From Enterobacter cloacae (GTDB lineage Bacteria; Pseudomonadota; Gammaproteobacteria; Enterobacterales; Enterobacteriaceae), in contig AP022133.1 of the NCBI GenBank assembly GCA_014169315.1, forward strand, positions 1,550,001 to 1,614,000: a stretch of DNA of 64,000 nt. The letters are read 5' to 3'. This document shows positions 47,882 through 54,891 of the stretch, piece after piece. Below the pieces are notes generated by a model. That model made no database searches. It was not told the origin of the DNA and saw only the letters and a list, made by a program, of their open reading frames with translations. A program made the translations under genes and the position numbers. The first letter of the stretch is position 1; each line of letters opens with the position of its first letter.

Positions 47882-47909
47882 ACGTCAGAGGGTGAGTACC
47901 CTCTGACGT
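47882..47909 (-). other. Strong 12-bp hairpin between major pilin and usher genes
   Basis: ACGTCAGAGGGT (47882-47893) and ACCCTCTGACGT (47898-47909) form a perfect 12-bp stem with a 4-base loop, 22 bp after the pilin stop and 24 bp before the usher start. No T-run follows on the minus strand. It is suited to protect the pilin mRNA 3' end or to reduce read-through, so that far more pilin than usher is made. This role is inferred. Confidence 0.7.
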
Positions 47910-47931
47910 TATTCTTTTAGGTGCTGTGGTG

Positions 47932-48438
47932 TTACGCACCGCCTTCCGTGGTCGTCGCCTGAGTCAGCATCAGGCTGACAACACCGCTGTACTGGCCGGT
48001 TTTCAGAATGCCTTTGGTGGTCTGGGAAATCGTCAGAGGCAGCACCGCAGAACCGTTTTCAATGTTGCCCGGGAACAGTTCGGCACCGGTAAATTCGGCA
48101 TCAGCGGTGGTCAGGGTTTTCTCGCCCAGCTTCACGGTCATCGGTACGGCCTGATCACCTTCCGTATTGGTCAACCGTGCAGCGCTTACCAGACGTACTT
48201 TGACGTTACTGGTGGCGGAGTTTGACCAGACCTTGGTATTCACGCGGTAGCTTTCCAGACCGCGGCCCGGTAGATACTGCATATCGATGCTGGCTGGCAG
48301 CGGCGTATTATCGGCCTGGGTCAGGTCCAGCTGTGAATCGACGCTGGCGTTGACGGTAATATCTTTTTGGATCGCCAGAACGCTAACGGACGTGGTCATC
48401 GCGGCAGCAATCATCAGAGGTTTAATAAATTTACGCAT
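47932..48438 (-). CDS. CS1/CFA-I-type (alpha) fimbrial major subunit
   Basis: Structural pilin polymerised into the fimbrial shaft. 168 residues from the ATG at 48438 (ribosome site GGAGAT); signal peptide RKFIKPLMIAAAMTTSVSVLA. The mature start IQKDITVNASVDSQLDLTQAD and the following PASIDMQYLPGRGLESYRV closely follow the CooA/CfaB pattern (KNITVTASVDP..LDLxQxDG..LP..V.xAYLPGxxxFES). The C-terminus (GILKTGQYSGVVSLMLTQ) is the typical end of this family. There are no cysteines in the mature part, as expected for alpha-fimbriae. It lies downstream of the chaperone and upstream of the hairpin at 47882-47909. Confidence 0.9.
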   Translation of the reverse strand: MRKFIKPLMIAAAMTTSVSVLAIQKDITVNASVDSQLDLTQADNTPLPASIDMQYLPGRGLESYRVNTKVWSNSATSNVKVRLVSAARLTNTEGDQAVPMTVKLGEKTLTTADAEFTGAELFPGNIENGSAVLPLTISQTTKGILKTGQYSGVVSLMLTQATTTEGGA

Positions 48439-48515
48439 TGATATCTCCATATTTACAAATGAGCACCTTGGCTCTTTAAACAAACCACACGTGGTTTTTT
48501 TACAGTGATGTCGTG

Positions 48516-49289
48516 TTATTGCACGACGGGTAAGTCAGCTTCTTCAGTTGTTTTTTTCACCCAATTGAAGTAGCGGAATTTATATTTCTGGCCTTTAACC
48601 TGTGTGAGCGTTTTTAATTTCCGCTCGGTATCCGGGTAAATCGTGGCGTCTTCTTTCACCCATTTACAGGATTCATCTGTATGACAAATACCAATTTCCC
48701 TGAGCGGCACGCGCAGAGTACCGTTGTTCTTTAACGTCCCCCGTGTTGGGGAGATTGACAGCGAAACCACGCTTTTTTCCGGAGCGAGGTGCACGAGCGC
48801 TCCCCAAATCACGTTGACTCCTAATTTTGCCGTCGCACCAGATTCTTCAGAATGGCCTGCAATAATGCTGTCAGGTTGTTTTACACCCTCAAAATAGACC
48901 CGCCAGGTACTCTCCTTTGCCGGAGGCGTAAGGGAGACCAGACGAACCACGCGCATTGCGCCTGCAGACAGGGCGAATTTTTCGGGCGTGACCACTACGC
49001 CGCCTTCTTTCCACGATGCCACGTCAATCTCTTTTTCCTGGGGGGTGCCGGGATTAAGAATTTTCTTTTGCCTCACCCGAATGAACTGAATATCATCCGT
49101 TTTCGATGCCACTTTTATTTGCGCCGCACCGGAACTGTCCACGTTAAGTTCCATGGGATACACGCTCATATTGGCCATTGTCATTTCGGAGAAAAATGAC
49201 AGTGACAGCGCGGCGACATAAAAAGCACTTGTCCTATTCACACTATTTTTTTGTTTCACTTTCAGTCTGCCTGCTCCGGGTTCATTCAC
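48516..49289 (-). CDS. Alpha-fimbrial periplasmic chaperone (CooB/CfaA-like)
   Basis: Predicted periplasmic chaperone that caps pilin subunits. Up to 257 residues if the ATG at 49289 is used; a GTG at 49259 gives a cleaner signal peptide (KQKNSVNRTSAFYVAALSLSFF...MAN) and may be the real start. The Ig-like fold is suggested by MSVYPMELNVDSSGAAQIKV, IQFIRVRQKKILNPGTPQE and GAMRVVRLVSLTPPAKESTWRVYFEGVK. Two cysteines (GICHTDESCKW) lie in the second domain. It is the first gene of the operon, divergent from the membrane regulator. Confidence 0.84.
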   Translation of the reverse strand: MNEPGAGRLKVKQKNSVNRTSAFYVAALSLSFFSEMTMANMSVYPMELNVDSSGAAQIKVASKTDDIQFIRVRQKKILNPGTPQEKEIDVASWKEGGVVVTPEKFALSAGAMRVVRLVSLTPPAKESTWRVYFEGVKQPDSIIAGHSEESGATAKLGVNVIWGALVHLAPEKSVVSLSISPTRGTLKNNGTLRVPLREIGICHTDESCKWVKEDATIYPDTERKLKTLTQVKGQKYKFRYFNWVKKTTEEADLPVVQ

Positions 49290-49568
49290 GGCGTGTTAAC
49301 ACCAGGATGCCGTCAGCATTCGTATCGCTTCAGGGCAGGGAAACTTTAACCAGAACAGCAGGTTGTGAAAATTTGTATTGGTTAACTCTTTATATACAGT
49401 TTTTTATCCTGATTTTCTGGATTTAGTGTTGTATAGTTAAGCGAAAATACCGTGACCCAGGATGGGGAGAAAAATTCCTTCTGATGAAAAAGCAAGCAGT
49501 TCAGGAGGCGGTTTTCTTGTCGATGTATCAGGGATTAAAAAGCATGCGGTAACAACCGAGAATAAAAG
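49290..49568. promoter_or_regulatory. Divergent control region of the fimbrial operon and its neighbour
   Basis: 279 bp of AT-rich DNA between the chaperone gene (minus) and the winged-helix regulator (plus). It must carry the promoters for both. A possible 22-codon frame (49484-49552, MKKQAVQEAVF...) ends 17 bp before the regulator start and could be a leader peptide. I cannot delimit promoter elements with confidence. Confidence 0.5.
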
Positions 49569-50330
49569 ATGTTTTTTATATGCAATAATTCGTTGTTATT
49601 TGATCCCGAAGTACGTGCAATAAGTATTGTTGGGCAACCCGAGTCTGTATTAACGCTTTCGACGCCAGCCGTTCGTCTTTTACAGGAATTTATTCGATGT
49701 AAAGGGCGAGATCTGAGCCGGGAAGAATTGATTACACGCGTATGGGCGGAGTATGGCTTTACCCCGTCGGGAAATAATCTAAATAAAGCGGTAAGCGAAT
49801 TACGTAAAAGCTTCCACGCGCTGGGCGATGATCACGAGTTTATCGTGACCGTGCCCCGGTATGGCTTCCGCTTTGACGCCGACGTTATTTCCCATCCCGT
49901 AGAGAGTGCTCTAGCTGAGGCTCCGCGACCAACACTTCAGCCATTAGTGGAACGGCCGTCGAGATATCAGCGCTTATCCAAAAGGTGGTGGCTGGTTCTG
50001 GCTTTATTAACCACACCAGTAGTAGGGGGAAGCCTGTTTTTCAGTCGACAGCTTGAGATAACTGTACCCGCGACGCTAAAACCCGTTAAGGAAAAAATAG
50101 CCGGTTGCCGCCTCTGGCTTATTAACGATCAAGGACGACCGCTGGTGCTATCCAAAATGGCCGAGCTGCTGAAGAAAAATAACGTCGCGTGCGACCGCGA
50201 GGAGTACAACATTTATTATTTCAGCGCCCGTTTTTCACTTGCCACTGCCGATGAGGTATTTATTGGCTCCTGCCCGGTCAGTGAAACCAGCCTGTGTAAA
50301 ACTATTCGCTACAAAAGCGGGGCAGAATAA
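49569..50330 (+). CDS. Membrane-anchored winged-helix regulator (ToxR/CadC/MarT type)
   Basis: 253 residues. Residues about 25-110 are an OmpR/ToxR-type winged helix: LTLSTPAVRLLQEFIRCKGRDLSREELITRVWAEYG, then NNLNKAVSELRKSF and the wing FIVTVPRYGFRF. A single membrane helix (WWLVLALLTTPVVGGSLFF, about 139-157) is followed by a periplasmic domain of about 95 residues with four cysteines (GCRLW, NVACDRE, GSCPVSE, LCKTIRY). Such one-component regulators sense the periplasm and bind DNA from the membrane. The downstream gene overlaps (TAATGA) and is FidL-like, so this resembles the Salmonella MarT-FidL and E. coli YqeI-YqeJ pairs. It most likely regulates the adjacent fimbriae; inferred. Confidence 0.85.
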   Translation: MFFICNNSLLFDPEVRAISIVGQPESVLTLSTPAVRLLQEFIRCKGRDLSREELITRVWAEYGFTPSGNNLNKAVSELRKSFHALGDDHEFIVTVPRYGFRFDADVISHPVESALAEAPRPTLQPLVERPSRYQRLSKRWWLVLALLTTPVVGGSLFFSRQLEITVPATLKPVKEKIAGCRLWLINDQGRPLVLSKMAELLKKNNVACDREEYNIYYFSARFSLATADEVFIGSCPVSETSLCKTIRYKSGAE

Positions 50331-50806
50331 TGAAAATCAAACTTCTGTTCGGACTGGGGGGAGCAATAGTCGGGGGGGCGTTTGCGTTCTTTATCTATAC
50401 GGGTGGAGCGTATAAACGCGATGCCCTGGCCTGTAGCACTGAGTTTAACTTTACGCGCAATGAAGGCAAGGCAAATGAAGTGAAGGTCAATACCATTGCC
50501 CAGTTCTATTTTCATCGCAACGGTACCGGTTTGACTACGTACAAAGGTGCTGCAAAAACTGAAGGTCGGGACTTGATCATTGACAGGGACGTAGATTTTA
50601 CGTGGAAGCGGAGGGACGATGATAAGGTTATTGTCCTGAGCTACACCAAAACCTGGCGTCGACACAATGACAATACCCCCGATGCTCAGTGGGGGAGCTT
50701 TGCCTCTCCGACCGCACGCTATTATCTTACGATCTCAGAGCTATCGCCCTCGGTGTGGCTGATTCAGGACCGGCATTACCCCACCTATATTTGCCGGGGT
50801 AATTAA
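50330..50806 (+). CDS. FidL-like membrane-anchored periplasmic protein
   Basis: 158 residues with an N-terminal membrane anchor (IKLLFGLGGAIVGGAFAFFIYTG) and a periplasmic domain of about 130 residues with two cysteines (ALACSTEF, TYICRGN). Repeated beta-strand character (NTIAQFYFHRNGTGLTTYKG, KVIVLSYTKTWRRH). It starts within the stop of the regulator (coupled translation). By analogy with ToxS, FidL and YqeJ it probably supports or tunes the periplasmic domain of the regulator; no direct evidence. Confidence 0.8.
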   Translation: MKIKLLFGLGGAIVGGAFAFFIYTGGAYKRDALACSTEFNFTRNEGKANEVKVNTIAQFYFHRNGTGLTTYKGAAKTEGRDLIIDRDVDFTWKRRDDDKVIVLSYTKTWRRHNDNTPDAQWGSFASPTARYYLTISELSPSVWLIQDRHYPTYICRGN

Positions 50807-50813
50807 GGCATAA

Positions 50814-50846
50814 AAAAAGGAGAATGCCAGCGGCATTCTCCTTTTT
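50814..50846. terminator. Bidirectional terminator between the FidL-like gene and yccA
   Basis: AAAAAGGAGAATGCC-AGC-GGCATTCTCCTTTTT, a 15-bp stem with A- and T-runs on both flanks, between the convergent stops. Confidence 0.92.
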
Positions 50847-50860
50847 CTTGTTCGTCCTGG

Positions 50861-51520
50861 TTAATCCCGGCTGGCGAAGCCCAGGATGCTCAGCAGGCTG
50901 ACGAAGATGTTGTACAGCGACACATACAGGCTCACGGTTGCGCGGATGTAATTCGTCTCGCCGCCGCGAATGATGTTGCTGGTTTCCATCAGGATTGCGC
51001 CAGATGAAATCAGGATAAACACGGCGCTAATTGCCAGGTGCAGCGCGGGCAATTGCAGGAAGATGTTCGCCACCATACCTACCAGCACAACCACGATACC
51101 CGCCATCAGCATCCCACCGAGGAAGGACATGTCCTTACGGGTGGTCAGCACGTAGGCCGAGCAGCAGAAGAACACCAGTGCGGTACCGCCCAGCGCCATG
51201 CCGATAAGATCGCCCATTCCGGCAGACAGGTATGCGTTCAGCATTGGCCCCAGGATGTAGCCCAGGAAGCCTGTGAAGGCGAACGCAGACAAAATGCCCA
51301 CCGGTTTGTCGGCGGTTTTGTAGGTCAGGAACATCAGACCGTACATCCCCACCAGGGTCAGGATCAGGCCCGGAGACGGCAGCATCAGCACGGTGCTCGC
51401 CGTGGCGGTGATTGCAGAAAACGCCAGCGTCAGGCTGAGCATGAAATAGGTATTGCGCAGCACCTTATGGGTACTGAGTAGCGATGTGCGGTCGCGTGAA
51501 GATGTAATGATACGATCCAT
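50861..51520 (-). CDS. yccA: FtsH modulator YccA (BAX inhibitor-1 family)
   Basis: Seven-helix inner-membrane protein of the BI-1/TMBIM family; in E. coli it binds FtsH-HflKC and can protect SecY from degradation. 219 residues as in E. coli. The N-terminus [25 protein letters not shown] is cytoplasmic and is the part FtsH attacks; hydrophobic helices fill the rest. In E. coli it directly follows tusE; here the fimbrial island lies between them. Confidence 0.94.
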   Translation of the reverse strand: MDRIITSSRDRTSLLSTHKVLRNTYFMLSLTLAFSAITATASTVLMLPSPGLILTLVGMYGLMFLTYKTADKPVGILSAFAFTGFLGYILGPMLNAYLSAGMGDLIGMALGGTALVFFCCSAYVLTTRKDMSFLGGMLMAGIVVVLVGMVANIFLQLPALHLAISAVFILISSGAILMETSNIIRGGETNYIRATVSLYVSLYNIFVSLLSILGFASRD

Positions 51521-51788
51521 GAGTCACTCTCTATGACAGATGTAATTAACGGCAAGCATAGGAAATGGTACGCCAGTCTCAAAGTGGTTTTACCCATCTT
51601 TACTCAGTCTGATAGCGCCAGAGCTGGTTGTTTCTTCTATATAAATTCGGTTTAGCAGAATGAACAGTGGTTTGACGTATTTATTCAGATCAACCTCTTA
51701 TAGGTTACTGAAAAATATTGCGTTATTGCTCTATGAACGCTAAGAGTTATTTCCGGATCGTCAAAAAACAGACAATAAGGCGAAGGAA

Positions 51789-53417
51789 ATGAAACCACAA
51801 GCACGCACCCACTTTACACTCTCTTTGTTAACCGCAGCCATTCTGTGCGCCAGCACGGCGGCCTGGGCGGCTAACGTGCCAGCAGGAACTGTGCTGGCAG
51901 AGAAACAGGAGCTGGTCAGGAATAATGGTAACGAACCGGCGTCACTCGACCCGCATAAAGTCGAAAGCGACGTCGAATTCAATATTATCAGCGATTTATT
52001 CGACGGGTTAGTCAGCGTCTCCCGGGACGGTGAAATCCAGCCACAGCTGGCAGAAAAATGGGAGAACAAGGACAACACCGTCTGGACGTTCCATCTGCGT
52101 CCGGGCATCACCTGGAGCGACGGTACCGCCATCACCGCACAGGATGTGGTATGGAGCTGGCAGCGCCTGGTTGACCCTAAAACGGCGTCTCCGTATGCCA
52201 GTTATCCTGGCAACATGCACATCGTCAATGGAACCGATATTGCCCAGGGCAAAAAAGCCCCCGACACGCTGGGTGTAAAAGCCATTAATGACACCACGCT
52301 GGAAGTGACGCTGACGCAGCCTAACGCGGCTTTCCTGGCGATGCTGGCGCACCCGTCGCTGGTGCCGGTGGATAAAGTGCTGATTAGCCGCTTTGGCGAA
52401 AAGTGGACCAAGCCAGAGCATATTGTCACCAGCGGTGCGTATAAGCTGTCGCAGTGGGTGGTGAATGAACGCATTGTGGCCGAGCGTAATCCACGCTACT
52501 GGGATAACACCCATACGGTCATCAATAAGGTGACGTACCTGCCAATCACCTCTGAAGCGTCAGACGTTAACCGCTACAAAGCGGGTGAAATTGATATTGC
52601 TTACACGGTGCCGATCAACCAGTTCGCCCAGCTCAGGAAAACGCTGGGCAGTGAGCTGGATGTTTCTCCGCAACTGGCCACTTACTATTACGAGTTCAAC
52701 ACCACCCGGCCGCCGTTTAACGATGTCCGCGTGCGTAAAGCGCTGAACATGGCGCTGGATAAAGACATCATTGCCGGGAAAGTCTTAGGGCAGGGGCAGC
52801 GCCCGGCATGGCTTATCAGCCAGCCGGATATTGGTGGCGTCAAGCTACAAGCCCCGGATTACGCCAGCTGGCCGATGGATAAACGCATTGCGGAGGCGAA
52901 AAAACTGCTGGCTGAAGCCGGTTTTAACGCCAGCCATCCGCTGAGCTTTAATCTGCTCTACAACACCTCCGAATCGCATCAGCGTATTGCGATAGCCGCC
53001 AGCTCGATGTGGAAGAAAAACCTCGGCGTGGAAGCGAAGCTGCAAAACCAGGAGTGGAAAACCATGCTGGATACGATGCACACCCATGATTTTGATGCGG
53101 TGCGCTATGCATGGATTGCTGATTATGATGATGCCGCCACCTTCCTGAACAACTTCCGCACTGGCGACAGCGAAAACACCAGTCAGTACAGTAACCCGGA
53201 CTATGACCAGGCGTTGCTTAACGCTGCGAAAGCGAAAACGCCGGAAGCGCGCGGTAAATTCTACCAGCAGGCAGAAGATCTGTTGGGGCGTGATGTCCCG
53301 GCGATCCCGATCTACCACTATGTCCGTACGCACCTGGTGAAGCCGTGGGTAGGGGGATTCGCGCCAGATAAACTGGGTTACTACTTCACCAGAGATATGT
53401 ACATCAAAAAGCACTAA
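51789..53417 (+). CDS. OppA/MppA-family peptide-binding protein (orphan)
   Basis: Periplasmic solute-binding protein (SBP family 5) for oligopeptides or murein peptides. 542 residues with signal peptide (FTLSLLTAAILCASTAAWA). The mature start NVPAGTVLAEKQELVRNNGNEPASLDPHKVESD follows the OppA/MppA pattern closely; further marks are WTFHLRPGITWSDG, VNRYKAGEIDIAY, MWKKNLGVEAKLQNQEWKT and the end LVKPWVGGFAPDKLGYYFTRDMYIKKH. No permease or ATPase genes are adjacent, so it probably uses the Opp transporter encoded elsewhere. Which of OppA or MppA it resembles more is not clear. Upstream 51521-51788 holds only its presumed promoter. Confidence 0.9.
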   Translation: MKPQARTHFTLSLLTAAILCASTAAWAANVPAGTVLAEKQELVRNNGNEPASLDPHKVESDVEFNIISDLFDGLVSVSRDGEIQPQLAEKWENKDNTVWTFHLRPGITWSDGTAITAQDVVWSWQRLVDPKTASPYASYPGNMHIVNGTDIAQGKKAPDTLGVKAINDTTLEVTLTQPNAAFLAMLAHPSLVPVDKVLISRFGEKWTKPEHIVTSGAYKLSQWVVNERIVAERNPRYWDNTHTVINKVTYLPITSEASDVNRYKAGEIDIAYTVPINQFAQLRKTLGSELDVSPQLATYYYEFNTTRPPFNDVRVRKALNMALDKDIIAGKVLGQGQRPAWLISQPDIGGVKLQAPDYASWPMDKRIAEAKKLLAEAGFNASHPLSFNLLYNTSESHQRIAIAASSMWKKNLGVEAKLQNQEWKTMLDTMHTHDFDAVRYAWIADYDDAATFLNNFRTGDSENTSQYSNPDYDQALLNAAKAKTPEARGKFYQQAEDLLGRDVPAIPIYHYVRTHLVKPWVGGFAPDKLGYYFTRDMYIKKH

Positions 53418-53519
53418 GCCGTCAGGTGGACTTTGTGCTGATAAAATGGCCAATGCGTTGTCTATTCAACCGATTAAACGCGTTTTGGCTATTTTTAAAG
53501 CGAACGAATGCAAACCCAC

Positions 53520-53548
53520 TTTACAGCGTGCAGTGAGGTGTTTATAGT
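53520..53548 (+). promoter_or_regulatory. Promoter of first tRNA-Ser(UGA) gene
   Basis: TTTACA (-35, 53520-53525), 17-base spacer, TATAGT (-10, 53543-53548), followed by the GC-rich discriminator TCGCCTC. The discriminator suggests stringent control, typical of stable RNA genes. Confidence 0.75.
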
Positions 53549-53560
53549 TCGCCTCACTTA

Positions 53561-53648
53561 GGAAGCGTGGCCGAGCGGTTGAAGGCACCGGTCTTGAAAA
53601 CCGGCGACCCGAAAGGGTTCTAGAGTTCGAATCTCTACGCTTCCGCCA
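53561..53648 (+). tRNA. serT: tRNA-Ser (anticodon UGA), copy 1
   Basis: 88 bases including the encoded CCA. The acceptor arms GGAAGCG and CGCTTCC pair; the anticodon loop is CTTGAAA with anticodon TGA; a long class II variable arm (CGACCCGAAAGGGTTC region) marks serine; the T loop is GTTCGAATC. It reads UCA, UCG and UCU codons in part. The position after yccA matches serT of E. coli. Confidence 0.97.
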
Positions 53649-53654
53649 AATTCG

Positions 53655-53688
53655 AAAACCCTGCGATAGCAATATCGCAGGGTTTTTT
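53655..53688 (+). terminator. Terminator of first tRNA-Ser gene
   Basis: AAAACCCTGCGATA-GCAA-TATCGCAGGGTTTTTT, a long perfect stem with T-run, 6 bp after the CCA end. Confidence 0.93.
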
Positions 53689-53739
53689 GCTTTTATACGG
53701 CGTGTAAACGCAAGAGCGTAAAATTAGAAAAATTCCTGC

Positions 53740-53768
53740 TTTACAAGGCGCTAATAGATGTTTATAGT
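53740..53768 (+). promoter_or_regulatory. Promoter of second tRNA-Ser(UGA) gene
   Basis: TTTACA (53740-53745), 17-base spacer, TATAGT (53763-53768), discriminator GCGCCTC. Same architecture as the first copy although the spacer and upstream sequence differ. Confidence 0.75.
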
Positions 53769-53780
53769 GCGCCTCACTTT

Positions 53781-53868
53781 GGAAGCGTGGCCGAGCGGTT
53801 GAAGGCACCGGTCTTGAAAACCGGCGACCCGAAAGGGTTCTAGAGTTCGAATCTCTACGCTTCCGCCA
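53781..53868 (+). tRNA. serT: tRNA-Ser (anticodon UGA), copy 2
   Basis: Identical in all 88 positions to the copy 220 bp upstream, including CCA. E. coli has one gene at this site, so this is a tandem duplication (or E. coli lost one). It has its own promoter and terminator. Confidence 0.97.
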
Positions 53869-53874
53869 AATTCG

Positions 53875-53908
53875 AAAACCCTGTGATAGCAATATCGCAG
53901 GGTTTTTT
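53875..53908. terminator. Terminator of second tRNA-Ser gene
   Basis: AAAACCCTGTGATA-GCAA-TATCGCAGGGTTTTTT; one G-T pair in place of the G-C of the first copy. It also lies just beyond the hpxE stop (53913) on the other strand. Confidence 0.9.
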
Positions 53909-53912
53909 CGTT

Positions 53913-54878
53913 TTACAGCCCAATCACCAGCTCTCCCGAATGACTCCGCGAACAGCACAGTGCCACCTGCTGATCCACTGCACCTTTCTCCGCTTCCGAC
54001 TGCACGGTATCCCGGTGATCCACCACGCCATCGATAACGGGCGTCAGGCACGCGCCGCAGATCCCCATTTCACAGGACAGCGGTACCGCCACGCCATTTT
54101 CCAGCAGCACCTGGGCGATAGTTTTATCTGCAGGCACTGACCAGCGTTCTCCCGTTGACGCCAGGGTGACCGTGAACACGTTGTGGGTTTCACCGCCAGC
54201 GGGGGGCGCAACGGGCTGGAATGCCTCGCTGTGAACGTGCGTTTCTGCCCAGTCGTTAGCCGTGGCAACCTCGCGTACCTTTGCCATAAATTCCGCGGGT
54301 CCGCAGGTGTACACATGTAATCCCGCATGTGGTGCAGACAGATCCTGTGCAAGATGCGTGCGAGGGCTTTCTCCCTCGCAGGAGGCGTGAACAGCACACT
54401 CACCATAGTGAAATAAACGCGATAGCTCGCGGATAAACGCTGCACTTTCACGACTTTTGACGTAATAGTGCAGCGTGAAGGGGGTTCCTGAAGCCTCAAG
54501 CTGAAGCGCCATCGCATACAACGGCGTAATACCAATCCCCGCGGCCAGCAGTAAAACGCGCTCCGCCTGATGAAGCGGAAACACATTGCGAGGAGAAGAG
54601 ATCAACAGCCGTTGTCCGGGGCGCAGCGTCTCGTGGATATAGCGCGATCCGCCGCGTGACGCAGTTTCTCGCCCCACGCAAATGAGGTAGCCCTCGTCCC
54701 CGCAGGGTCCGGTCAGCGAATACTGGCGGACAATTCCGCAGGGCAGGTGGACATCAATGTGCGCTCCGGGCTGCCAGTCAGGCAGCGCTTCACCGTTTTC
54801 TGCCACCAGCCTGACAGCGAGGCTCTTATTGCCCTGACGCCATAACCCGTCAACGATAACGCTCAACATGTCACCCAT
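53913..54878 (-). CDS. hpxE: HpxE: reductase of the hypoxanthine oxygenase system (PDR/VanB type)
   Basis: Flavin- and iron-sulfur-dependent reductase that passes electrons from NAD(P)H to the Rieske oxygenase HpxD. 321 residues from the ATG at 54878 (ribosome site GGAGG). It has a flavin-binding barrel with RQYSLTGP, an NAD-binding domain with LLLAAGIGITPLYAM and VYTCGPAEFM, and a C-terminal plant-type 2Fe-2S ferredoxin domain with CEMGICGAC and a later CC. It lies 13 bp after hpxD. Klebsiella uses hpxDE to oxidise hypoxanthine; substrate here is inferred from the cluster. Confidence 0.88.
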   Translation of the reverse strand: MGDMLSVIVDGLWRQGNKSLAVRLVAENGEALPDWQPGAHIDVHLPCGIVRQYSLTGPCGDEGYLICVGRETASRGGSRYIHETLRPGQRLLISSPRNVFPLHQAERVLLLAAGIGITPLYAMALQLEASGTPFTLHYYVKSRESAAFIRELSRLFHYGECAVHASCEGESPRTHLAQDLSAPHAGLHVYTCGPAEFMAKVREVATANDWAETHVHSEAFQPVAPPAGGETHNVFTVTLASTGERWSVPADKTIAQVLLENGVAVPLSCEMGICGACLTPVIDGVVDHRDTVQSEAEKGAVDQQVALCCSRSHSGELVIGL

Positions 54879-54891
54879 CTCACCCCCTCCG

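Noticed and set aside
53635..54051. Minus-strand open frame of 138 codons covering the second tRNA-Ser gene and part of hpxE, with a repeat of a 68-codon frame over the first tRNA
   Set aside because: It is the antisense of two tRNA genes; the repeated protein stretch only mirrors the tRNA duplication and has no ribosome site.
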